A DNA stretch of 58,354 nt from Clostridiales bacterium (lineage in GTDB: Bacteria; Bacillota; Clostridia; Christensenellales; Aristaeellaceae). Shown in pieces: positions 24,039 to 31,769 of the stretch (positions are counted from its first letter, which is position 1; each line of letters starts with the position of its first letter). A program made the position numbers and the translations under genes. Below the pieces are notes generated by a model, which saw only the letters and a program-made list of their open reading frames with translations, was not told the DNA's origin and searched no databases. The DNA lies in NCBI GenBank assembly GCA_029012285.1, contig JAQXLU010000053.1, forward strand, positions 1 through 58,354, given 5' to 3'.

Positions 24039-25052
24039 TTATTTGGTGATGAACTGCATGATGTCCGCAAACAGGGGATTGGTGGGGTCAAGCACCAGCG
24101 TGGCGTTTTCGCTGATGGAATTGCACAGCGCCTGGAGTGCGCGCCAGTAGGCGTAGAACTCCGGGTCAGCGGCGTAGGCCTGTGCGTAGATATCCGCCGC
24201 CTCCGCATCCGCCTCACCGCGAATCTGACCGGCCTTGCTCACAGCAGCAGCCTCAATCTGGCGGGCTTCCAGGTCAGCGGCGGCCACGGCTTTGTTGTAT
24301 TCCTCCTGGCCCTCGGAGCGCAGCTGCTGGGCGACTTTCGCACGGTCAGCCTCCATGCGGGCGTAGGTGGACGCGATATTGGCCGTGGGCAGGATGGTGC
24401 GGTGAATCTGAATATCCACCACCTCGATGCCGCGCACGCACATGTCGTTGTTGATGGTCCTGAGACCCTCCTGGAGCGCGGCGTTGAGCGCATCCTTGTT
24501 GCTGATGAAATCATCCGCCATCATGCGGTTGATGACCTGCACGATCACCGGGTGAATGATGTTGTCCAGCTGGTTTTCCGCAGACCGCATGCCGGCGAAT
24601 TTCAGGCTGAACAGGGCTGGGTCGGTGATGTGCCACTGGGCGTAGGTGGTGATGTAGTACTGCTTCTTCTCCGCGGTATTGACCACCTCGCTGGAGCTGA
24701 CGTAGGTGAACAGGCGGCCGGAGTACTTTTCTACCTTGTCCACAAAGGGCATCTTGAAGAACAAGCCGCTGCCGTAGGTGATCTTCACATCGCCCTGCAT
24801 GGTGATTTCATCCTGCAGCTTGTCCTCATACTTGGTGTGAAAGTCGTTGCCGTAGTTCAGAATCAGCTTCTTGATCACGCCAAAGCGGCTGACCACCGCC
24901 TGTTCGGACTCTCCGACGATGTACAGGCTCTCGCTGAGCAGGATCAGCGCACAGATGGCGATGATCACGCCCAGCACTACCTTCACGCCATGCTTCCTCA
25001 TGAAGCTCTTCTGCGCGGGGGAACGGAAGGGGATATTCGTGTTCATGGTCAT
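24039..25052 (-). CDS. hflC: protease modulator HflC
   Basis: 337 residues. One N-terminal membrane helix (about residues 24-45), then an SPFH/band-7 domain (about 50-245) and a long Ala/Glu-rich coiled coil. HflC pairs with HflK to form a membrane cage around FtsH in other bacteria. Start at ATG 25052, behind GGAGGTGA and overlapping the hflK stop codon by one base; a second ATG six bases on is also possible. Sequence ends in FADIMQFITK as in other members. HflK/HflC occur in some Clostridia but not in Bacillus; no ftsH gene is in this window. Confidence 0.93.
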   Translation of the reverse strand: MTMNTNIPFRSPAQKSFMRKHGVKVVLGVIIAICALILLSESLYIVGESEQAVVSRFGVIKKLILNYGNDFHTKYEDKLQDEITMQGDVKITYGSGLFFKMPFVDKVEKYSGRLFTYVSSSEVVNTAEKKQYYITTYAQWHITDPALFSLKFAGMRSAENQLDNIIHPVIVQVINRMMADDFISNKDALNAALQEGLRTINNDMCVRGIEVVDIQIHRTILPTANIASTYARMEADRAKVAQQLRSEGQEEYNKAVAAADLEARQIEAAAVSKAGQIRGEADAEAADIYAQAYAADPEFYAYWRALQALCNSISENATLVLDPTNPLFADIMQFITK

Positions 25053-26011
25053 TACTTGTCACCTCCAATAGCCGCGGCGGCATCCTCTGCGGATACCTCG
25101 CCAATGGTGAGCAGCTTCGTGGTTTCGCCGCCATCGACGATGTACAGCTTCCCGGAGGAGGAAAGGACGTCCTCCAGCGTTTCGATCAGCAGACGGGTGC
25201 GCATGATGTTGGGGGAAGCCTTGTACTTCTCCAGGATGGCATTGAATACCGCCACATCCGCCTGGGCCGATGCGATGGTATCCGCCTTATAGGCCTCAGC
25301 CTGGGCCGTCACCAAATACGCGTTGGAGCGCGCGGTGGGCAGGATGTTGTTCTTGTAGCGTTCCGCCTCGTCCAGACGCTTTGTCTTTTCGTTCTTGGCG
25401 TTGTTCACGTCCTCGTAGGCCCGGGCAACATCCTTGGGAACGGTGATGTTCTGGATGCGCACATCGTTGATCTTCACGCCCATCTCGTAGCTGTCAATCA
25501 GTGCCTGGAAGTCCGGCAGCACCTCGTTCTCGATTTCCTCCTTGTTCAGCAGGGCATCGTCGAGGGTGCGGTTCTGAATGTTGCGGCGGATGACCGCCTC
25601 AAAGGCCAGCTGAAGGGTGCCCTCGGGATCGTCCACGTCGAAGGTATACTGCTTCACATCACGGATGGTGTAGAGGTAGATGGCTTCCATGGACACGATG
25701 GAATTGTCCGAGGTGAGCATCACGCCCTCGTCATCCTCATCCAGGTAGGTTGCGGCTGTGCCGATGCCGCCCTGCTTGGCAGTGCGGAAACCGTACTCCA
25801 TGGTGTGGATGGTGGTGACGCTTTCCTTGATAGTGGACTGCACGAAGGGGATGTGCCAGTGGATGCCAGGGCCCTGCTTGCCGGTGACCTCGCCAAAGGT
25901 GAGCACCAGCGCCTCCTCGCCCTGACCGACGCGGTACACGCCGCTCCATGCGATCAGCGCGAATAGCGCAACGACGCAGAGGATAATGACAGGGAGTTTT
26001 GCTTTCTTCAT
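25052..26011 (-). CDS. hflK: FtsH protease modulator HflK
   Basis: 319 residues. N-terminal membrane helix (about 5-25), band-7 domain with GQGEEALVLTFGEV and GPGIHWHIPF, then a coiled-coil tail (SNAYLVTAQAEAYKADTIASAQAD). Lacks the Gly/Pro-rich N-terminal extension of the E. coli protein. Start at ATG 26011 with AAAGGAG 8 nt upstream; the frame extends upstream across the promoter. First gene of hflK-hflC. Confidence 0.92.
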   Translation of the reverse strand: MKKAKLPVIILCVVALFALIAWSGVYRVGQGEEALVLTFGEVTGKQGPGIHWHIPFVQSTIKESVTTIHTMEYGFRTAKQGGIGTAATYLDEDDEGVMLTSDNSIVSMEAIYLYTIRDVKQYTFDVDDPEGTLQLAFEAVIRRNIQNRTLDDALLNKEEIENEVLPDFQALIDSYEMGVKINDVRIQNITVPKDVARAYEDVNNAKNEKTKRLDEAERYKNNILPTARSNAYLVTAQAEAYKADTIASAQADVAVFNAILEKYKASPNIMRTRLLIETLEDVLSSSGKLYIVDGGETTKLLTIGEVSAEDAAAAIGGDK

Positions 26012-26050
26012 CGTATTCGCTCCTTTCAAGCGTACCTTGGGTACGGTGAG

Positions 26051-26079
26051 AGTGTACCATAAATGGGGATGTTTGTGAA
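26051..26079 (-). promoter_or_regulatory. promoter of hflK-hflC
   Basis: On the minus strand TTCACA (26079-26074), 17-nt spacer, TACACT (26056-26051) preceded by TGG (extended -10). It lies about 40 nt upstream of ATG 26011. Confidence 0.65.
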
Positions 26080-26170
26080 GGAGATTTGACCCAAAGGTAC
26101 ATTTTTCTGTCTGAAAGATACGCTCGGGCATCCAATTCTGCCCGAAACCGCATTTTTCCACGGAAAGCCA

Positions 26171-26204
26171 TTGACCTGACGCGCAAATAATGATAAATTA
26201 TAAG
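26171..26204 (+). promoter_or_regulatory. probable promoter of the radical SAM to ynbB-like gene run
   Basis: TTGACC (26171-26176) with TAAATT (26194-26199) at 17 nt, or CTGACG (26176-26181) with TATAAG (26199-26204) at 17 nt; the two overlap. It is divergent from the hflK promoter. Nothing else is seen in the gap 26012-26262. Confidence 0.5.
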
Positions 26205-26262
26205 GTGCGTCAATCTGTCCTTTGGGAGATGGCGTTTCGAAAGGCAAAGGAGGAATCCCTGC

Positions 26263-28113
26263 TTGAACAACCAGGAAAAGATCGAGGAGCTGCTGGAAAA
26301 GGTGCAGAAGGCGCCTCGCTATACCGGCGGTGAAATGAATACGGACATCAAGCCCTGGGAGGCCGCGAAGCTCCATTTCGCGTTCTGCTTCCCGGATACC
26401 TATGAGGTCGGCATGTCCCATCTGGGGATGAAGATCCTCTACGGCGCCATCAACGCCCAACCCGATATGCTCTGTGAGCGCGTGTTCATGCCCTGGGTGG
26501 ACATGAAGGCGTTGATGGAGGAGGAGGGCATCGCGCTTTTCTCCACCGAGAGCCGCCGCGTGCTGAGCGACTTCGACGTGGTGGGCTTCACGCTCCAGTA
26601 TGAGATGAGCTACACCAATGTGCTGGCGATGCTCAGGCTCGGTGGAATTCCGCTTCTGCGGGAGGAACGCTCGCAGGACGCGCCCATCATCGTGGCGGGC
26701 GGCCCGTGCGCCTTCAACCCCGAGCCCTTGGCGGACTTCATCGACGCCTTCATGGTCGGCGACGGCGAGGAGCAGATCATCGAGCTCAACCGCGTCATTA
26801 TGCAAGGCCGCGAGGAAGGGGCTTCCCGTGAGACCATCCTCAAGCGCCTATCAGGCGTGCGCGGCGTATATGTGCCCGCTCTCTATGACGTGAACTACAA
26901 CGAGGACGGCACCATCGCTTCCATGAAGCCCAACTGCCCCGAAGCCCCCGAGAGGGTGCTCAAGGCCATCATCACGGACCTGGATTCCGCCTATTATCCC
27001 AAGGAGATCCCCGTGCCCTACACGGAGATCGTCCACGACCGTATCATGCTGGAGATTATGCGCGGCTGCACCCGGGGCTGCCGCTTCTGCCAGGCGGGCA
27101 TGCTGTATCGCCCCGTGCGGGAACGCAGCCTGGAGCGCCTGATTGAGCTGGCGGAATCGCTGGAAAAATCCACCGGCTACGATGAAATCAGCCTGAGCAG
27201 CCTGTCCTCCGGTGACTACACCTGCCTGGCGGAGCTGATCCGGGAGCTCATTCGCCGCCTGAAGGAAAAGCGGGTGTCCATCAGCCTACCCAGCTTGCGC
27301 CTGGACAGCGTGCTCAAGGATGCGCTGGAGGAAACCCAGCAGGAGCGCAAGACCAGCCTGACATTCGCCCCGGAAGCCGGCACCCAGCGCTTGCGCGACG
27401 TGATCAACAAGGGCGTGACCGAGGACGACCTGATGGAAAAGGTGCGCGACGCCTTCGAGGGCGGTTGGTCCAGCGTGAAGCTCTACTTCATGATGGGTCT
27501 GCCCACGGAAACCTACGACGACCTGGACGGCATTGCTGATCTGGCCGAAAAGGTGGTAGCGCAGTACTTCGCCGTTCCCAAGGCCCAGCGTGCCAAGGGG
27601 CTGCGGGTCACCTGCAGCGCCTCCGTGTTCGTGCCCAAGCCCTTCACACCCTTCCAGTGGGAGCCCCAGGACACCCAGGAGGTCGTCAAGGCCAAGCAGC
27701 AGCATGTCCGGGATGCGTTCAGAAAGCTCAAGGGCGCAACCTTCAACTATCACGAATCCGACCTGAGCTACCTGGAGGCCTGCTTTGCCCGGGGCGACCG
27801 CAAAATGGGCAAGGTGTTGCTACGCGCCTTTGAGAAGGGCTGCATTCTGGATGGCTGGTCGGAACAGTTCAAGTATGAGGCATGGCGCGAGGCCTTCGAG
27901 GAAACCGGCATTGACCCGGCCTTCTACGCCTTCCGCCGCCGCGAGAAGGACGAGATTCTGCCCTGGGATCACATCGACTGCGGCATCACCAAGGAATTCC
28001 TCTGGCGAGAAAAGGAGAAAGCCGATCAGGCTGCAACCACCAGGGACTGCCGCCAGGGCTGCAACGGCTGCGGCTTGCAGCGATACAAGGGAGTGTGTTC
28101 GTTTTGCGGATGA
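26263..28113 (+). CDS. TIGR03960-type B12-binding/radical SAM protein
   Basis: 616 residues. N-terminal B12-binding-like domain (about 20-200), radical SAM core with the cluster motif CTRGCRFCQ (about residue 269-277), and a cysteine-rich end CRQGCNGCGLQRYKGVCSFCG that could hold a second iron-sulfur cluster. Family TIGR03960 is almost always followed by a TIGR03936 protein, as here, and then by RNase G/E. The reaction is unknown; an RNA-related modification is often suggested from context. Start at TTG 26263 with AAAGGAGG 9 nt upstream. It opens a run of ten tightly packed genes. Confidence 0.92.
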   Translation: MNNQEKIEELLEKVQKAPRYTGGEMNTDIKPWEAAKLHFAFCFPDTYEVGMSHLGMKILYGAINAQPDMLCERVFMPWVDMKALMEEEGIALFSTESRRVLSDFDVVGFTLQYEMSYTNVLAMLRLGGIPLLREERSQDAPIIVAGGPCAFNPEPLADFIDAFMVGDGEEQIIELNRVIMQGREEGASRETILKRLSGVRGVYVPALYDVNYNEDGTIASMKPNCPEAPERVLKAIITDLDSAYYPKEIPVPYTEIVHDRIMLEIMRGCTRGCRFCQAGMLYRPVRERSLERLIELAESLEKSTGYDEISLSSLSSGDYTCLAELIRELIRRLKEKRVSISLPSLRLDSVLKDALEETQQERKTSLTFAPEAGTQRLRDVINKGVTEDDLMEKVRDAFEGGWSSVKLYFMMGLPTETYDDLDGIADLAEKVVAQYFAVPKAQRAKGLRVTCSASVFVPKPFTPFQWEPQDTQEVVKAKQQHVRDAFRKLKGATFNYHESDLSYLEACFARGDRKMGKVLLRAFEKGCILDGWSEQFKYEAWREAFEETGIDPAFYAFRRREKDEILPWDHIDCGITKEFLWREKEKADQAATTRDCRQGCNGCGLQRYKGVCSFCG

Positions 28114-28775
28114 TGGCTGTGTTTGAAAAAGGCGAACGGCTGCGCCACATCGGCCACCTGGATATTCAGCGCTCCGTGATGCGCGCCCTGCGCCGCTCTG
28201 GGCTGCCGGTGAGCTACTCCAAGGGCTTCAACCCCCATATTCTGTTGACATTTGCCTCCGCCCTGTCCACGGGCGCGGCGGGCCGCCGGGAGATCATGGA
28301 CGTACAGCTGGATCGCGATGTGACCCCGGAGGCGTTCCTTGCTGCCATGAACAACGCCATGCCCCCGGACATGCAGCTTTCCTCCGCCCGGGTGCTGGAC
28401 GATCACCACGTCGCTCTGATGGCCCAGGTGCAGGCGGCGGACTATACCATCACCATCCTGAATGCGGAGGCTGGGGAGAAGCTCACAGCGGCGCTCCCTG
28501 CCTTCCTGGCACAGGAGCACATCATCGCCATGCGCAAAACCAAATCTGGCATGAAGGAGACCGACATCCGCCCGCTGCTGCTAAGCGTGAGCAGCCAGGG
28601 CAATGCGCTCCACGCCCTTATGACGCTCACCGAGCGGCTGGCCTGCAAGCCGAATATGCTCATCGAGGCGCTCTCCGCCTTTGCGGGCGTGGAAGCGCCC
28701 CGGGTAATGGTGGTGCGCAACGGCCTGCTCGGCCTGGATGAAAGCGGCATGTTGGCGCCGCTGGAGACGCTGTAA
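28104..28775 (+). CDS. TIGR03936 radical SAM-associated protein
   Basis: 223 residues. N-terminal MRMMAVFEKGERLRHIGHLDIQR and SKGFNPHILLTFASALSTG are typical of TIGR03936, a small domain that is fused to or follows the TIGR03960 enzyme. It probably gives substrate binding. The start is uncertain: GTG 28095, TTG 28104 (chosen, 11 nt from GGGAG) or ATG 28110; all overlap the upstream gene. It ends in TAATG shared with the next start, so translation is coupled. Confidence 0.88.
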   Translation: MRMMAVFEKGERLRHIGHLDIQRSVMRALRRSGLPVSYSKGFNPHILLTFASALSTGAAGRREIMDVQLDRDVTPEAFLAAMNNAMPPDMQLSSARVLDDHHVALMAQVQAADYTITILNAEAGEKLTAALPAFLAQEHIIAMRKTKSGMKETDIRPLLLSVSSQGNALHALMTLTERLACKPNMLIEALSAFAGVEAPRVMVVRNGLLGLDESGMLAPLETL

Positions 28776-29914
28776 TGCGTGAACTGTACATCCGCCGGAG
28801 CGACGGTCTGGACGCTGCGGTGGTGGAGGACGGTCATTTGGTGGAGTATCTGCCCGCCGACAGGGATGCCTCCGCTGAGGCCATCTACCTGGGCCGGGTG
28901 GAACGGGTGATGCCCGGCATGAAGGCGGCGTTCATCCAGATCGGGCAGGAGAAGAACGGATTCCTCCCGCTGGAGGAACGCAATGCGGCTGCTCTGCCCA
29001 AGCTGCAGGTGGGCATGAGCGTCCTGGTGCAGGTCCGCAAGGAAGCCCAGGGCGTGAAGGGCGCGTTTCTGAGCCGGGACATCTGCCTGTGCGGCGAATA
29101 TGTCCTGTTTTCCCCGTTGAACCGCATGATGGCCGTGTCCTCCCGCATCACCCGGGAAAGTGACCGCAAGGCCTTGAAGGCGCTGGCTGGTGAAATCAGC
29201 GGGGACAGCTTTGGCCTCGTCATGCGCACCGCAGCCCTGCATGCCCCGGAGGAAGCCATCCGCCAGGAGGTGGAGGAGCTGCGCGAACGCTGGGAAACCA
29301 TCCGCAGCACCGCGCCCACAGCCCATGTGCCCTCCGTGCTCTATGCTGCGCGCTCCAACCTGGAGCTGCTGCTGGCGGATTACCGCCCCCGCGGCATCGA
29401 CCGCATCTGCACCAATGCGCAGGAGTTGGTAACCCAGCTTTCCGCCATTGCCCCTGTCACGCTGATGGGAGAGTCCATCTTCGAGGTTGGCCGCATCACC
29501 ACCCAGATGATGAAGGCGCTGGATCGACAGGTTTGGCTGGAAAGCGGTGGCAATCTGGTATTCGACCCCTGCGAGGCAATGACCGTCATCGACGTGAATA
29601 CGGCCAGATTCACCGGCAAGCGGGAGCTGGAGGATACGGTGCTCAAAACCAACCTGGAGGCCTGCGAGGAAATCGCCCGTCAGGTCAGGCTGCGCAACAT
29701 CAGCGGCATCATCGTGATCGACATGATCGACATGGTGTCCAAAGCACATCATCAATCCGTGCTGGACGCGCTGGAACGTGCCTTCGCCGCGGATCGGGTC
29801 AAGACGGTCATCCACGGCTTCACATCCCTTGGCCTGGTGGAAATGACGCGCAAGCGCTCCCGTCCGCCGCTCAGGGAATTGATGAAAAAGGAATCCCATC
29901 AACTGGAGGAATAA
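28775..29914 (+). CDS. rng: ribonuclease E/G, short form
   Basis: 379 residues. S1-like N-terminal RNA-binding part (YLGRVERVMPGMKAAFIQIGQEKNGFL), then the catalytic DNase-I-like core with the two metal-binding aspartates in MTVIDVNTARFTG (about residue 272) and IIVIDMIDM (about 317). RNase G of E. coli is about 489 residues; this one stops right after TRKRSRPPL and lacks the CPxC zinc-link and the small domain that make the tetramer interface. It should cut 5'-monophosphorylated single-stranded RNA. Overlaps the TIGR03936 stop by one base. Confidence 0.93.
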   Translation: MRELYIRRSDGLDAAVVEDGHLVEYLPADRDASAEAIYLGRVERVMPGMKAAFIQIGQEKNGFLPLEERNAAALPKLQVGMSVLVQVRKEAQGVKGAFLSRDICLCGEYVLFSPLNRMMAVSSRITRESDRKALKALAGEISGDSFGLVMRTAALHAPEEAIRQEVEELRERWETIRSTAPTAHVPSVLYAARSNLELLLADYRPRGIDRICTNAQELVTQLSAIAPVTLMGESIFEVGRITTQMMKALDRQVWLESGGNLVFDPCEAMTVIDVNTARFTGKRELEDTVLKTNLEACEEIARQVRLRNISGIIVIDMIDMVSKAHHQSVLDALERAFAADRVKTVIHGFTSLGLVEMTRKRSRPPLRELMKKESHQLEE

Positions 29915-29916
29915 GC

Positions 29917-31350
29917 ATGGCTGATCGCAAGATTATCCATATCACCCGCGAGCAGATGGCCGAGCAGCTTCACTACGCCGCCATGGTCAGCGCCATGGGG
30001 AACCGGCCCACATCCTATCATGTGGTCACCTACGGCTGCCAGATGAACGCGCACGACTCCGAGAAGCTCTCCGGTATGCTGCGCGACATGGGCATGACCG
30101 AGGCTGCCGACCGCACCGAGGCGGACTTTGTCATCTTCAACACCTGCTGCGTGCGGGATAACGCGGAGCGCCGCGCCCTGGGCAATGTCACCTGGCTCAA
30201 GGAGGTGCGCAAGAAGAACCCCCGGCTGATCATCGCCGTGTGCGGCTGTATGATTCAGCAGCCCGGCATGGCGGAGAAGATCCTGAAGCAATACAGGTTT
30301 GTCGACCTGGCCTTTGGCACGTCCAATCTATATAAACTGCCCGAGCTGCTGTACCGGACGCTGAGTAGCGATCGCGCGGTGGTCGTGGTGGAGGACGAGG
30401 ACACCATCGCTGAGGAGCTGCCCATCAAGCGTCTGCGCAAGGATGCGGCCTACATCACCATCATGTATGGCTGCAACAATTTTTGCAGCTACTGTATCGT
30501 ACCCTATGTGCGCGGGCGGGAACGCTCCCGGGAGATGGAGGCCATTCTGCGCGAGGCACGCGAACTCAAGGCCTCGGGCGTCAAGGAGATCATGCTGCTG
30601 GGCCAGAACGTGAACAGCTACGGCAAGGGCCTGGAGGGCCATGTGACCTTTGCGGGCTTGCTGCGGGCGCTGGATGAAATCGGCATCGAGCGCATCCGCT
30701 TCATGACCAGCCACCCCAAGGATCTCTCCGACGAATTGATCGAGGTCATGGGCTCTTCCAGGCACATCCTGCCTCAGTTCCATCTGCCGGTGCAGCACGG
30801 CAACGACGAGATCCTGCGCCGCATGAACCGCCACTATACCCGGGCACAATACCTGGACAAGGTGCGCAAGCTGCGCCAGGCCGTACCCGGCATCGGGCTG
30901 ACGACGGACATCATCGTCGGCTTCCCGGGTGAAACGGAGGAGCAGTTCCAGGACACCCTGTCCATCGTGCGGGAGGTCGGCTACGACAGCGCGTTCACCT
31001 TCATCTATTCGCCCCGGACGGGCACCGTCGCGGCAGGTATGCCAGATCAGGTCGCGGAGGACGTGGCCACCGACCGCATCCAGCGGCTTATCGCCGTCCA
31101 GGAGGAAAGCCAGCGCAAAGCCATGTCGCGTTTTATCGGCATGGAAGAGGAGGTACTGGTGGAGGGGCTCAGCCGCCGCAGCAGCAGCGAGGTATCCGGC
31201 CACGGCAGGCATGGCGTGTCCATCACATTGCCCGGCACGGAGAGCGACATCGGCAGCATCATCCGCGTTCGCGTCACCGCGATGAAGAACAACACCCTGG
31301 TGGGCGAACGCATCGACGAACCGGAGGAAAGCATATGCGTGAAGTCATGA
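29917..31350 (+). CDS. miaB: tRNA-2-methylthio-N6-dimethylallyladenosine synthase MiaB
   Basis: Radical SAM methylthiotransferase that modifies i6A37 of tRNA; needs MiaA first, and miaA is 5 kb further on in the same run. 477 residues. N-terminal MTTase domain with cysteines in YGCQMNAHDSEK, NTCCVRDNAE and CGCMIQQ; radical SAM motif CNNFCSYC (about residue 187); C-terminal TRAM domain (about 405-475). Start at ATG 29917 after CTGGAGGA, two nt after the rng stop. It overlaps the next gene by 16 nt. Confidence 0.97.
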   Translation: MADRKIIHITREQMAEQLHYAAMVSAMGNRPTSYHVVTYGCQMNAHDSEKLSGMLRDMGMTEAADRTEADFVIFNTCCVRDNAERRALGNVTWLKEVRKKNPRLIIAVCGCMIQQPGMAEKILKQYRFVDLAFGTSNLYKLPELLYRTLSSDRAVVVVEDEDTIAEELPIKRLRKDAAYITIMYGCNNFCSYCIVPYVRGRERSREMEAILREARELKASGVKEIMLLGQNVNSYGKGLEGHVTFAGLLRALDEIGIERIRFMTSHPKDLSDELIEVMGSSRHILPQFHLPVQHGNDEILRRMNRHYTRAQYLDKVRKLRQAVPGIGLTTDIIVGFPGETEEQFQDTLSIVREVGYDSAFTFIYSPRTGTVAAGMPDQVAEDVATDRIQRLIAVQEESQRKAMSRFIGMEEEVLVEGLSRRSSSEVSGHGRHGVSITLPGTESDIGSIIRVRVTAMKNNTLVGERIDEPEESICVKS

Positions 31351-31736
31351 TGAAGGCGCAGGAGCTGGCGCAGGCCATCCTGCAAAGCGAAATCTACCAG
31401 ACAATGCACACCCTGGAGGACCAAATGACGAAGGACGAGGCCGCCACCGCCGCGGTCGCCGCCTACATGGAGAAGCGCAGCAATGTGGAGCTGCTGCTGC
31501 GCGCGCCGGATTTTGACGCGGAGAAGGTCGCCGCCGCCGGTCAGGAATTGGAGGACGCGCAAAAGGCCATGGACGCCTACCCCCTGGTCAAGGATATGCG
31601 GGAGGCGCAGCAGCGCTTCCAGGATATGATGGACAATGTGAACCGTATCCTTCGCCTGGTGATCACGGGCGAGGTGGAGGACGGCGGTTCCGGCTGCTCC
31701 GGCAATTGCGCCTCCTGCGGCGGCTGCGGACATTAA
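31335..31736 (+). CDS. YlbF/YmcA-family protein with cysteine tail
   Basis: 133 residues. All-helical YlbF domain (about 1-110), then a Gly/Ser/Cys tail with the pattern CSGNCASCGGCGH. In Bacillus subtilis the gene after miaB is ymcA (ricA); RicA and RicF (YlbF) join RicT to steer RNase Y and carry iron-sulfur clusters. The position here, between miaB and mutS, argues it is the RicA/RicF equivalent, and the four-cysteine tail is a likely cluster ligand. ATG 31335 has GGAGGAAAG upstream and overlaps the end of miaB. Confidence 0.87.
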   Translation: MREVMMKAQELAQAILQSEIYQTMHTLEDQMTKDEAATAAVAAYMEKRSNVELLLRAPDFDAEKVAAAGQELEDAQKAMDAYPLVKDMREAQQRFQDMMDNVNRILRLVITGEVEDGGSGCSGNCASCGGCGH

Positions 31737-31769
31737 GCAACACGAACGAATGAAACGGAAGGGACAACC

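Noticed and set aside
28442..29902. 486-codon minus-strand frame
   Set aside because: Antisense to rng and its neighbour; His/Gln/Asp-rich nonsense composition typical of shadow frames in GC-rich DNA.
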